A stretch of DNA of 64,000 bases, from NCBI RefSeq assembly GCF_900103735.1, contig NZ_FMXE01000009.1, positions 124,001 through 188,000 on the forward strand. Direction: 5' to 3'. Positions 26,901 to 33,752 of the stretch are shown piece by piece. The stretch's first letter is position 1, and every line of letters starts with the position of its first letter. Position numbers and translations under genes: made by a program. The stretch comes from Algoriphagus alkaliphilus. Lineage in GTDB: Bacteria > Bacteroidota > Bacteroidia > Cytophagales > Cyclobacteriaceae. Under the pieces are notes generated by a model. That model searched no databases, was not told where the DNA came from, and worked only from the letters and a program-made list of their open reading frames with translations.

Positions 26901-28146
26901 ATTTTCGCCTTATGAAAGAGCGGAGGATTACAGTAAAACCGAGGCGAGGAGGCGATTTCTTTGGGTAGAGTTTGAGGAGCCGATCCAGAATCCGGATGAC
27001 GCATATTTTTGCAGGATGCTGGCCAATGCTCCGGACCAGTTGATTTCGAATAATGCAGAGGACCTATTTCAGGTTCCAGAAGAAGCATCGCTCAGCCTTG
27101 ACCCAGAAGTGATTCGGAGAATTATCCCCGGTCAAAGTGATGATAAATCCGGGATCGATGCCATGCAAATGATGATCAAATCCACTGACAGCGATCGACA
27201 TTATTTGCTGCCGATTCCTGCGGGTCTTCATTCGGAGAGCCCGGAAATGTTCGGATTTTTTACCTATGAATTCAGAGTGGGGCATGCACATTTTATTGAT
27301 CGGGAAAAGGAGGATGATCAGCTTGGAGCCTTGACTTTTAGCACTGTTCAGGAATTTGAAGTCATCGGTGGAATACCTAAAGGTAACCTTTGGTCAACGG
27401 CACAGGCTAGATTTGGCAGAGAGCTTCGCGTGACAGGAATGCAGCATCCAGTTCCCACTTTGCTGTGCTCCCTGAATAGAAATGAGAACCACATGTATGT
27501 CTCAGCACCATTTGCCAAGGCGGTGTTCCAGGGGAAAAATGTCACATCCAAACCTCCAAGAACCAGCCTCTGGACCTTGCTTTATGCCCAAGTGCATCAG
27601 GCTGACGGGTTAGATCACCGGAATATTTTGCTAGCGGAGCGAAGGATGAAAATAGATGTAAGGGCGAATACAGATCCAAAGGACCTGAAAAGGATAAATG
27701 AACTTACCGAGAGATCCTATTTCAAGCCTGATTTGCCAAAATATGGGAAGGGCCTATTTGAAGCTAATCAAGCGCAACTCTCGTCGGCTACTTTTTTCGC
27801 AAACATCAGAGAATCGCATCCTGTGGGAACTGCCGTATTTACTTCCCAAGAAATTGCTGACTACTTGATCGATTTGGGTCTGCCTGAAGACAGTTCCTTG
27901 AGTGTCTTGGTAGTTGAAGTTTTTGGGAATATCACAAATCTGCTTCAACACATCAACTATTTTAACCCGAGAAGTCAATCTTTACAAAGCAATGAACTTA
28001 TGATGGCTGCTAATCGAATGATGGAAGCAGGAAGGCCTGTGGCTGATGATCGGGTTAACCTTGGGGATAATCTGGGTAATTTCCGAATCTTAAGAACTTC
28101 CCCATTGACAAAAGTGCCTTTTGTCTGTTGCCCTACATGTGTATAA
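23923..28146 (+). CDS. Giant uncharacterised protein 2 (1407 aa) with C-terminal cysteine tail
   Basis: I do not recognise a family. The 1407-aa product begins MEPKRILTLMTFPQRFDGEEL without a signal peptide. It is largely strand-rich and soluble, with many Pro and charged residues, and lacks visible catalytic motifs, Walker motifs or membrane helices. Residues ~770-850 contain ARLRRKSEND and FGCSSRIRHSLAPDGSS; ~1170 contains GGIPKGNLWSTAQARFGREL. The protein ends abruptly in PFVCCPTCV, a cysteine cluster at the very C-terminus. It lies 24 bp after giant gene 1 and is followed by a bidirectional terminator. The two proteins probably form one complex or pathway; this is inferred from operon structure alone. 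Confidence 0.8.
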   Translation: MEPKRILTLMTFPQRFDGEELTVNIVVVPRNNDPFMPWPTGLSNPFPSEVTGFANLNPEFQLAIVRGTDDFPLSNATAESRKPILRKVDIIPASNKADFISRVAKSFKVEISDTTDKLPDPVHLAESGKQGIKKYLPLSYRSRFNFTVPRHPNAVTDDSYECAVRDKVELIENYKPKSNISWGKVFATILRQPLLAKACGMIYEVKLKVEPGWFENGGYLYAEIFGDKYDLAQGELLKIADGPLVKRYAAKIPDLKIGDKRPVFAPVLFPVLFQKPSDATEPVPPGPWDELFLEAHLYNDGFAKIVHANQAESGNLLKEKPDGLPPQSDSGIRLGWDDEQILVWYLRQILENPGDAPGSNKRLDAALGVMGYHIDVKKVEEGTEWESLNVIRVNKSQEELIESFSEQKVELPYQVYPTKIAGPKSAGYWLPMYYAYWIGKSLATEDRDAMEIYRTDQDHGKEQGGLQAGKVAPNRALAPGEIKTLLRYGNSYRFRIRMADISGGGPLLDDIPLNSAPSPETSVAFKRFVNPGMLRIDKPENYRTHRVNFFNSIDTADSEFNGNIVLTIERPLLEYPAVVFTDKYQKRGMDPVAMLKALPVGEGLKPALPDPDVTKVKILVEVKSLRMDTQLSLSGQDSYIPLYSREWDFPSDFEGKIDLPINFIDVPVLNLGEAADPFLSQKLLFDQLSASALVLPTGRQVRVSLRAVATSEEEDFVYFGHVDSDEDKDSRFGKTQQLMFYKETQSEADLLVPYKNVPELQALYLKPDPIPTLKQLTIGARLRRKSENDQPDVVKRMADALGLESKGLTLMAKKGERVAFGCSSRIRHSLAPDGSSITFATKSDLYYHWMTCLSYQLNRDWTWDGHEDVAFVIQRKHRFRREPQNEIRVNNYLDDIEIKHTVSFEALQPDNFDSINRGYTRVIYIDALEPKNERNKPVTNEPRYPDELWAEYAIVPKMKKGHAAAPVVKTDLLKLPTVLIPSQTPKIVSVGLAFSPYERAEDYSKTEARRRFLWVEFEEPIQNPDDAYFCRMLANAPDQLISNNAEDLFQVPEEASLSLDPEVIRRIIPGQSDDKSGIDAMQMMIKSTDSDRHYLLPIPAGLHSESPEMFGFFTYEFRVGHAHFIDREKEDDQLGALTFSTVQEFEVIGGIPKGNLWSTAQARFGRELRVTGMQHPVPTLLCSLNRNENHMYVSAPFAKAVFQGKNVTSKPPRTSLWTLLYAQVHQADGLDHRNILLAERRMKIDVRANTDPKDLKRINELTERSYFKPDLPKYGKGLFEANQAQLSSATFFANIRESHPVGTAVFTSQEIADYLIDLGLPEDSSLSVLVVEVFGNITNLLQHINYFNPRSQSLQSNELMMAANRMMEAGRPVADDRVNLGDNLGNFRILRTSPLTKVPFVCCPTCV

Positions 28147-28170
28147 GTTGCTAGGCTGATCAAAAAAATA

Positions 28171-28196
28171 AATCCCGACCGTCTCTGGCCGGGATT
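28171..28196. terminator. Bidirectional terminator closing the giant-gene operon and sqr
   Basis: AATCCCG (28171-28177) pairs with CGGGATT (28190-28196); the inner CC/GG may add pairs. An A-run before and T-run after make it usable from both sides, between the plus-strand stop at 28146 and the minus-strand stop at 28211. Confidence 0.75.
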
Positions 28197-28210
28197 TTCA
28201 CTACTTGGTG

Positions 28211-29473
28211 TTAAGCTTTACCTCGTAGCATCAAGTTCCAATACATAAACGGAAGTCCGTATTTTTTCAAAAGCCACATGCTGTATTGCTCCTTAGTGGT
28301 GTCCACGAAAGTGGAAATCAAAGGGTCGCTATCTATGATATTGTCGTACTTAAATTCGCAAAGGAGCATTTTGCTGTAGCCAGTTACGATTGGACAAGAG
28401 GAATATCCGTTGTAGGATTTTTCACCTACTTTTCCGGCTTTGAGGAGCATTAGTAGGTTTTCCACAAGGACAGGCGCCTGCTTACGAATAGCAGCCCCGG
28501 TTTTGGCGGTAGGTAAACTTGCTACATCTCCGATTGAAAAAATATTAGGATAACGCTTGTGCTGCATCGTGTGGATGTCTACGTCTATCCATCCTTTTCC
28601 CGGCCCTTCTTGGATTGAAACCTTAGACTCTTGAATGAATTTAGGAGCCATTTGGGGTGGGGCCAAATGAAGCATGTCGTACTTAACCTTGATCTCTGTG
28701 GCTCCGATTATTTCTTCACCAAGCGGATTTCCTTCCATAATTGGAATATTGCTCTCTTTTGGATTAGAATATTGAAAGTAAATTTCCTGTTTTTCAGGAT
28801 CTATTTTAACAGGAGCGTAAAATGGCTTGAAAATTATATTTCGCTCATTGATGATTTTATTTAATGTTTTTGCAAACTCAGGTACTCCAAAAATTACAGT
28901 TCCCGGTGTGGCAAACAGTACGTTTGTCTTGTCTCTAACACCTGATTTTCTGAAATACTCCTCTGCCATATACATGATTTTTTGTGGAGCTCCGCCGCAT
29001 TTGATCGGGGTAGTAGGCTGAGTGAAAACAGCATTACCTCCTTTGAAATTCTTAAGAACTTCCCAAGTATGTTCTGGATCCGTATAATTAGAACAAACGA
29101 CGCCTTTATCCATTGCCTCAGTTAAGCCAGGTAAAAGCTCCGGTGCCATGACCAATCCCGGGACAGGGATCAAATAATCATAGCTGAATTCACCCGAATT
29201 AGCGGTACTGACTTTGTTTAAATCAGGGTCAATTCCAGTAGCCTTGTCCTGTATCCAATCTACACCTTTGGGAATGTAATCGACCTCATCGCGTTCCGTT
29301 TCTTTGAAATCAAAAGTCCCCGCGCCCACCAAAGTCCAAGCAGGCTGATAATAATGTTTTGAAGAGGGCTCAATGATCGCGATCTGGAGGTTGGAATCTT
29401 TCCGTTTTAGCTGGGCTGCTATGGTAATTCCTGCGGTTCCTCCACCTATTATTAAAATTTGGTAGTGTTTCAT
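28211..29473 (-). CDS. sqr: Sulfide:quinone oxidoreductase (type II-like)
   Basis: SQR oxidises sulfide at FAD and passes electrons to quinone, releasing polysulfide or a persulfide. The 420-aa flavoprotein begins with the dinucleotide-binding motif IIGGGTAGITIA (~8-19). It keeps the cysteines used by SQR: Cys127, Cys159 (IKCGGAPQ) and Cys360 (SSCPIVTGY), with a C-terminal FAD signature FSIGDVASLPTAKTGAA (~312-328). The amphipathic C-terminus (LLKKYGLPFMYWNLML) fits monotopic membrane attachment. Divergent Crp/Fnr, TauE/SafE and rhodanese genes nearby support sulfur metabolism. It lacks a recognisable -7 element, consistent with activator control through the Crp-like sites upstream. Confidence 0.88.
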   Translation of the reverse strand: MKHYQILIIGGGTAGITIAAQLKRKDSNLQIAIIEPSSKHYYQPAWTLVGAGTFDFKETERDEVDYIPKGVDWIQDKATGIDPDLNKVSTANSGEFSYDYLIPVPGLVMAPELLPGLTEAMDKGVVCSNYTDPEHTWEVLKNFKGGNAVFTQPTTPIKCGGAPQKIMYMAEEYFRKSGVRDKTNVLFATPGTVIFGVPEFAKTLNKIINERNIIFKPFYAPVKIDPEKQEIYFQYSNPKESNIPIMEGNPLGEEIIGATEIKVKYDMLHLAPPQMAPKFIQESKVSIQEGPGKGWIDVDIHTMQHKRYPNIFSIGDVASLPTAKTGAAIRKQAPVLVENLLMLLKAGKVGEKSYNGYSSCPIVTGYSKMLLCEFKYDNIIDSDPLISTFVDTTKEQYSMWLLKKYGLPFMYWNLMLRGKA

Positions 29474-29600
29474 ATGATTATAATTTATTTTTTAAATGCC
29501 ATCCCGATAGCTATCGGCATGAATTTCGCATGCTTGCTAATCATCCCAGTTTGTGACTTTTGAGTCATGCCTGTCTGCCTCAGGCAGGCTCGACTTCATA
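29468..29600 (-). repeat. Structured leader element upstream of sqr (single copy, with tail)
   Basis: This stretch, covering the start codon and leader of sqr, aligns with the repeated leader of the stress protein gene at 31307-31565. Shared parts are TTTCAT-n4-TTATAAT near the start codon, TTCGCATG, AATCATCCC, TGTGA...TCATG, and a tail ending GGCTCGA-CTTCATAA. Two hairpins are visible: TGACT-TTTG-AGTCA and GCCTG...CAGGC. The copy also contains the perfect palindrome CCGATAGCTATCGG (29504-29517). Confidence 0.55.
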
Positions 29601-29648
29601 ATATTGGGTTTCTTTTCCATGAAATTAAGCTTACCTAAAAGGAAAAAT

Positions 29649-29664
29649 TGTGATGAATGTCACT
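29649..29664. promoter_or_regulatory. Crp/Fnr-like operator 1
   Basis: TGTGA-TGAATG-TCACT has the Crp-type layout of two 5-bp half-sites spaced by 6 bp, in the divergent region between sqr and the crp/fnr gene. Confidence 0.45.
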
Positions 29665-29718
29665 CAATAAAATGATTTGAACCCTTCGATAGGTTGTTGG
29701 AAGGGAATACTAGACTAA

Positions 29719-29734
29719 AGTGATTTTTATCACT
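29719..29734. promoter_or_regulatory. Crp/Fnr-like operator 2
   Basis: AGTGATTTTTATCACT is a perfect inverted repeat with 6-bp arms, matching the Crp/Fnr family layout (GTGA-n6-TCAC). Its centre is about 44 bp before the start predicted from the one-mismatch -7 element CATTTTTG (29757-29764), an activator-type position for the crp/fnr gene. The remainder of this 308-bp interval (29601-29648, 29665-29718) shows nothing further. Confidence 0.55.
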
Positions 29735-29781
29735 AAATTCAATTTTAAGTTAATTTCATTTTTGTATTCTAGTACGATAAA

Positions 29782-30438
29782 ATGACAATAGAAAAATTAA
29801 AACAAGCACTACCAAATATCACTGATCCCTCATTGCTTCAAGCGATTTTGGACAAAGGTCAAGTGATAAACTTCGAATCCGGAAAGATTTTAATGGAACC
29901 CGGGCAGTTTATCAAAGCTGTGCCGATTGTCATTGAAGGTTCTGTCAAGATCATGCGGATGGATGATGAAGGAAAAGAATTATTTCTTTATTACATCGAT
30001 CAGGGCGAAACCTGCGCACTTTCGTTAACCTGCTGTACTGCCTCTCGTCCGAGTGAAATAAAGGCTGTCGTTGAGGACAAAGCTGTGATGATTTTTATTC
30101 CGATAGAAGTTCACGAGCAGTTTTCGAATGAATACAAGCAATGGAAAGATTTTGTGTCAAGTACTTATCAAATGCGCTTTCAGGAATTGTTGGTAGCGCT
30201 TGATGCAGTGGCTTTTAAACGAATGGATGAGCGACTCATGCGTTACATTGTTACTAAAATGAAACAGCATAAAGCCAATGAATTACATACCACCCATCAG
30301 GAAATCGCGAATGAACTTGGTACTTCCAGAGAAGTAATATCCCGACTTCTGAAGCAATTGGAAAAGAAAAAGTGGATAGAACTCGGTCGAAATGTAATTT
30401 ACATCCGGGACGATTTTGAAGAATTGATCAGTAAGTAA
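29782..30438 (+). CDS. Crp/Fnr-family transcriptional regulator
   Basis: The 218-aa protein has an N-terminal cyclic-nucleotide-binding-type beta-roll (~15-125) and a C-terminal winged HTH of Crp type (~150-210) with the recognition helix ELGTSREVISRLLKQLEK. Within the beta-roll the segment GETCALSLTCC places cysteines at 78, 84 and 85, but the N-terminal cysteine set of Fnr iron-sulfur proteins is absent. The location between sqr and a TauE exporter suggests a regulator of sulfur or redox stress, and the cysteines could sense it; both are inference. Two Crp-like sites lie upstream and a bidirectional terminator follows. Confidence 0.9.
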   Translation: MTIEKLKQALPNITDPSLLQAILDKGQVINFESGKILMEPGQFIKAVPIVIEGSVKIMRMDDEGKELFLYYIDQGETCALSLTCCTASRPSEIKAVVEDKAVMIFIPIEVHEQFSNEYKQWKDFVSSTYQMRFQELLVALDAVAFKRMDERLMRYIVTKMKQHKANELHTTHQEIANELGTSREVISRLLKQLEKKKWIELGRNVIYIRDDFEELISK

Positions 30439-30460
30439 AAATTGCTTTCTCAAATCATAA

Positions 30461-30495
30461 AAAAGCCTGAATCAGAAATGATGATTCAGGCTTTT
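30461..30495. terminator. Bidirectional terminator between crp/fnr and usp
   Basis: AAAAGCCTGAATCA (30461-30474) pairs perfectly with TGATTCAGGCTTTT (30482-30495), with a T-run on both strands, between two convergent genes. Confidence 0.93.
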
Positions 30496-30508
30496 TAGGT
30501 TTTAGACT

Positions 30509-31312
30509 TTAATTCATGATTAAAAGAGGGATGTGAGTATGATAGGCCATTTGGATGGATTGGCTTTTTTGTACGATTTGATCCCAAAGATTTTTGTGCT
30601 CATGACACATGACCAAGATCATATTGTCGTGTTCTTGTAGATATAAATCCAGTCCTTGAGAAGCACTTTCTGCATAGAAAGTGTGAATTTTTACTTGCAA
30701 GTCTGGGTATTTCTTTTGAAGAAATCCCTCTATACCCAGTATGGAGAGCTGCTCCTTGAATCCTTTGACAGTTTGAACATGGAGGATTTCAAGGTTTAGT
30801 TCCCAACGCCTGCTCATGTCAACGATCCAATCAATGAATTTCTCCTCATGGTTCGCAAATTCCAAGGCAAGTGTTACCTTCCTGATCTCTCCAACATTGG
30901 CTTTTGCAGGGACAACTAACACCGGACAATTAGCTTCTTTTATCAAGTTAACTGTAGTGGTTCCGATTAGTGCTTTTTTTATTCCACTTGCCCCTTGGGT
31001 ACCCATTACAATCAACGTCGCATTGATCTCATCAGCGATTCGCGCAACACTGATTGAAGTATTACCCTCTAAAATCAGGTAATCGATCGCCACTTTGGAG
31101 GCCTTGTATTTTTCTGTGATTTCTTTGAGGAGCTTTTCTCCGTCTTTAACCATGGAGTCCACCGCGATCGCTGCCTGAGAGGCAAAGTCGTAGACTACTT
31201 TAATGACGTGGACTAAAGTTATTTTTCCATGTTTTTTGTCTGCCATTGAAATAGCAAATTCAAGCGCTTTAATGGAATTTTCCGAGAAGTCGATAGGAAC
31301 TATTATTTTCAT
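30509..31312 (-). CDS. Tandem-domain universal stress protein in the sulfur neighbourhood
   Basis: The 267-aa protein has an N-terminal Usp domain with a complete nucleotide-binding motif (MGTQGASGIKKALIGTTT, about residues 107-124) and a degenerate C-terminal Usp domain lacking it. It starts MKIIVPIDFSENSIKAL, typical of the family. It is convergent with the crp/fnr gene and divergent from tauE. Its upstream region is unusual: a leader segment including the ATGAAA start has been repeated three times, and the same element precedes sqr. This suggests shared regulation, perhaps by the neighbouring Crp/Fnr protein. Confidence 0.88.
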   Translation of the reverse strand: MKIIVPIDFSENSIKALEFAISMADKKHGKITLVHVIKVVYDFASQAAIAVDSMVKDGEKLLKEITEKYKASKVAIDYLILEGNTSISVARIADEINATLIVMGTQGASGIKKALIGTTTVNLIKEANCPVLVVPAKANVGEIRKVTLALEFANHEEKFIDWIVDMSRRWELNLEILHVQTVKGFKEQLSILGIEGFLQKKYPDLQVKIHTFYAESASQGLDLYLQEHDNMILVMCHEHKNLWDQIVQKSQSIQMAYHTHIPLLIMN

Positions 31313-31565
31313 CTGTTTATAATTTGATTTTTATTGGTCAGATGGAATCTTCGCATGGTGAATAATCATCCCTCTGTGTGACACCGAAAGGGTCATGCTC
31401 GATTTCATGTGTTTATATTTTGTTTTTTAATGGTCAGATGGAATGCCCTGGATAATCATTCCCCTGTGTGAGAAGCCTTTCTCATGGGCATTTCATGCAA
31501 TTATAATATGTTTTTTAATTTCCACACCTTCATGCCTTGGGCAGAAAGGCTCGAACTCATAACGG
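31307..31565 (-). repeat. Tandem leader repeats upstream of usp (three units, last partial plus tail)
   Basis: Units begin at TTTCAT in 31307, 31403 and 31491, giving periods of 96 and 88 bp. Units 1 and 2 share GGTCAGATGGAAT, AATCAT-n-CC and CTGTGTGA...TCATG. Each has a hairpin in the same place with different bases: TGAC-a-CC/GG-GTCA around GAAA in unit 1, TGAGAA/TTCTCA in unit 2. Unit 3 is short and continues into a tail (GCCTT/AAGGC hairpin, GGCTCGAACTCATAA) that matches the tail upstream of sqr. On the minus strand each unit ends in a start-codon-like ATGAAA. Confidence 0.6.
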
Positions 31566-31572
31566 ATTTAAT

Positions 31573-31618
31573 TTTGGAAAATTAAATTTCCAAATTGAGA
31601 AAAAATAGGATAATTATC
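31573..31618. promoter_or_regulatory. Two inverted repeats in the usp-tauE divergent region
   Basis: TTTGGAAA-ATTAAA-TTTCCAAA (31573-31594) has 8-bp perfect arms. GATAATTATC (31609-31618) is a 10-bp palindrome. Both could be operators for the divergent genes. They lie within the 440-bp interval 31313-31752, otherwise occupied by the leader repeats and the tauE promoter. Confidence 0.35.
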
Positions 31619-31699
31619 ATGTAAATGAATGATTTAACAATTCTTTCACAAAACATTGGATTCCTTTAGTATCCCATTTATTGTAACAATTGTCACTGC

Positions 31700-31727
31700 T
31701 TTGGGCATTCCAAGCTTTTTACTTTTG
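31700..31727 (+). promoter_or_regulatory. tauE promoter (-33 and -7 elements)
   Basis: TTTG at 31700-31703 and TACTTTTG at 31720-31727 match the Bacteroidota -33 and -7 elements with a 16-bp spacer, slightly short. The ATG follows 25 nt later. Confidence 0.5.
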
Positions 31728-31752
31728 TGGCAGATTAATTTAAAAAAAGAAA

Positions 31753-32559
31753 ATGGACGTTGTTACTCTAATTGGTTTTGCCGCTGCAGTTATTATAGGC
31801 GTAAGTTTAGGCTTGATCGGAGGTGGGGGCTCAATTTTGACTGTTCCGGTATTGGTGTACATTCTCGATGTTGATCCGGTTTTGGCGACTGCCTATTCTT
31901 TATTTGTGGTGGGTTCGACATCCCTAGTAGGAGCTGGGACTTTTATGAAAAAGGGCCTTGTCAATTACAAAACAGCTATAGTTTTCGCGATTCCTTCATT
32001 TATCGCTGTTTTCCTCACTCGTAAATTTCTTGTGCCATGGCTTCCTGATCCGCTTTTCACATTAGGAGATACTGCAGTCACCAAGAATGTTGGAATAATG
32101 GTCTTTTTTGCTTTGATCATGCTTGCCGCTTCTATTTCCATGATTACCGGGAAAAAATGCAAAGACTGCGATGAAAACGAAGAAATCAAATTCAATTATC
32201 CAATGATCGCATTGGAAGGTTCCGTTGTTGGATTGATAACAGGAATAGTAGGTGCGGGGGGAGGATTTTTGATAATCCCTGCCTTGGTGCTTTTGGCAAG
32301 GCTTCCGATGAAAATGGCTGTGGGTACATCCCTGTTGATAATTGCAGCAAAGTCACTGATTGGATTTTTGGGTGATCTTTCCACCCAAACGATAGATTGG
32401 AAGATATTGCTGATTTTTACTGGCTTGTCCATCGTCGGAATATTTATAGGAAGTGCTCTTTCTAAGAGAATCAATGAAAAAATTCTGAAAACAGGTTTTG
32501 GATGGTTTGTCTTAGTTATGGGTATTTATATCCTTGCCAAGGAATTATTAGCACTTTAA
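31753..32559 (+). CDS. TauE/SafE-family sulfite/anion exporter
   Basis: The 268-aa integral membrane protein has about eight helices arranged as two halves, each opening with the Gly-rich family motif: SLGLIGGGGSILTVPVLVY (~18-36) and GIVGAGGGFLIIPALVLL (~165-182). Between the halves is a cytosolic loop with cysteines, KKCKDCDENEE (~135-145). The family moves sulfite, sulfonates or other sulfur anions. Neighbouring sqr and rhodanese genes favour export of a sulfur oxidation product. It is followed 5 bp later by a membrane hydroxylase gene and probably heads the operon through the rhodanese gene. Confidence 0.88.
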   Translation: MDVVTLIGFAAAVIIGVSLGLIGGGGSILTVPVLVYILDVDPVLATAYSLFVVGSTSLVGAGTFMKKGLVNYKTAIVFAIPSFIAVFLTRKFLVPWLPDPLFTLGDTAVTKNVGIMVFFALIMLAASISMITGKKCKDCDENEEIKFNYPMIALEGSVVGLITGIVGAGGGFLIIPALVLLARLPMKMAVGTSLLIIAAKSLIGFLGDLSTQTIDWKILLIFTGLSIVGIFIGSALSKRINEKILKTGFGWFVLVMGIYILAKELLAL

Positions 32560-32564
32560 TCAAG

Positions 32565-33440
32565 ATGTTTCAAGAATATTTCAAAATCTTTCTGGATGGC
32601 TATTATGGCTATTGGAATTACCTCAGCTCGGAGATTTTACGTCCGTCTTGGCATAATTACTTCTGGTGGTTGGTTGGCCTTTCAGTAATCGTATGGATGG
32701 TAGAATTGATTTTTCCATGGCGAAAAAATCAGGCAGCGATTAGGGAAGATTTCTGGTTGGACGGATTTTATATGTTTTTCAACTTTTTCATCTTTTCACT
32801 GATTGTATACAATTCAGTTTCAAATGTCGCCGTGGAGGCATTCAATGACTTCCTTGGATTGTTTGGAATTGAAAATATGGTTGCTATTCAGGTTGGAAAT
32901 TGGCCTGTATGGGCACAATTTCTTCTAATGTTTGTGATTGCTGACTTCATTCAATGGAATGTTCATCGCTTGCTGCATCATAATCCCTGGCTATGGGAGT
33001 TTCATAAAGTTCACCACTCGGTGACACAAATGGGATTTGCTGCGCACCTAAGGTACCACTGGATGGAGACTATTGTTTATAAATCAATTCAATACATCCC
33101 GTTGGCAATGATCGGGTTTGGCTTGGCTGATTTTTTCATATTACATATAGTTACGATCGCCATCGGTCACCTTAACCATGCAAATGTTAAAATCACATAT
33201 GGTCCTTTAAAATATTTGCTCAACAATCCAGTGATGCACCTATGGCATCATGCCAAGAATTTGCCGGTAGGTAGCCATGGTGTCAACTATGGCATCTCGC
33301 TGAGTCTTTGGGATTATTTGTTTGGTACCGCTTACATCCCCAATGAAAATGAAAATGAGCCGCTAGGCTTTGATCATATCGAAGAATTCCCAAAGACTTT
33401 CTGGTCACAGATTACCTACCCATGGAACAAAAAGAATTAG
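32565..33440 (+). CDS. Sterol desaturase/fatty acid hydroxylase superfamily membrane enzyme
   Basis: The 291-aa membrane protein carries the histidine clusters of the non-haem di-iron hydroxylase superfamily: HRLLHH (~128), HKVHH (~144), a later HLNHAN and HLWHH (~227). These bind two irons facing the cytosol and use O2 to hydroxylate or desaturate lipids. I start it at the ATG at 32565, 5 bp after the tauE stop; the frame extends further upstream but would overlap tauE. The substrate is unknown. Its place in a sulfur-related operon is recurrent in Bacteroidota to my knowledge, with no established reason. Confidence 0.85.
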   Translation: MFQEYFKIFLDGYYGYWNYLSSEILRPSWHNYFWWLVGLSVIVWMVELIFPWRKNQAAIREDFWLDGFYMFFNFFIFSLIVYNSVSNVAVEAFNDFLGLFGIENMVAIQVGNWPVWAQFLLMFVIADFIQWNVHRLLHHNPWLWEFHKVHHSVTQMGFAAHLRYHWMETIVYKSIQYIPLAMIGFGLADFFILHIVTIAIGHLNHANVKITYGPLKYLLNNPVMHLWHHAKNLPVGSHGVNYGISLSLWDYLFGTAYIPNENENEPLGFDHIEEFPKTFWSQITYPWNKKN

Positions 33441-33679
33441 CAAAAATCAACCCACTCAATTCTTGGAGCACAGTCCTTATTCTTTGTGCCACCTTGGGAT
33501 TGGCACCATTTTTCCCTGAACCACATATCTGGGGTAAAATCAAATGGATTTCCGGAGGTGCGGTAGGGATGGAATTGATGGATTGGGGAGATTTTCTCTT
33601 TCATGGATTTCCATGGATTTTGGCAATTCGTCTCGCAATAATTGAAATTAAAAAAAGAGTGAAAGTCAAAACGCTATAA
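33422..33679 (+). CDS. Small two-helix membrane protein of unknown function
   Basis: This 85-aa protein overlaps the preceding hydroxylase gene by 19 bp, so it is translationally coupled. It has two hydrophobic segments (~16-30, STVLILCATLGLAPF, and ~60-72), with the conserved-looking stretch PEPHIWGKIKWISGGAVGM between them. Similar short proteins occur after other transport genes in Bacteroidota and are sometimes mislabelled as RND transporter parts. Function unknown. Confidence 0.7.
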   Translation: MEQKELAKINPLNSWSTVLILCATLGLAPFFPEPHIWGKIKWISGGAVGMELMDWGDFLFHGFPWILAIRLAIIEIKKRVKVKTL

Positions 33680-33752
33680 GGTGCTCCAGTGACTTTTATT
33701 ACTGATTCGGTGGTAGTTGAGCCTGTAAATTTGAAAGAAAAATAATACAGCC

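Noticed and set aside
31386-31461. Short frame MKSSMTLSVSHRGMIIHH (25 codons, minus strand) in the usp leader repeat
   Set aside because: It is generated by the duplicated start-codon segment; the other repeat units do not keep the same frame, so selection for a peptide is not supported.
31656-31874. 72-codon plus-strand frame with TTG start before tauE
   Set aside because: Overlaps the clear tauE start in another frame and uses an unsupported TTG; probably promoter DNA.
32502-32564. Upstream extension of the hydroxylase frame
   Set aside because: It overlaps the end of tauE; the ATG at 32565 sits 5 bp after the tauE stop.
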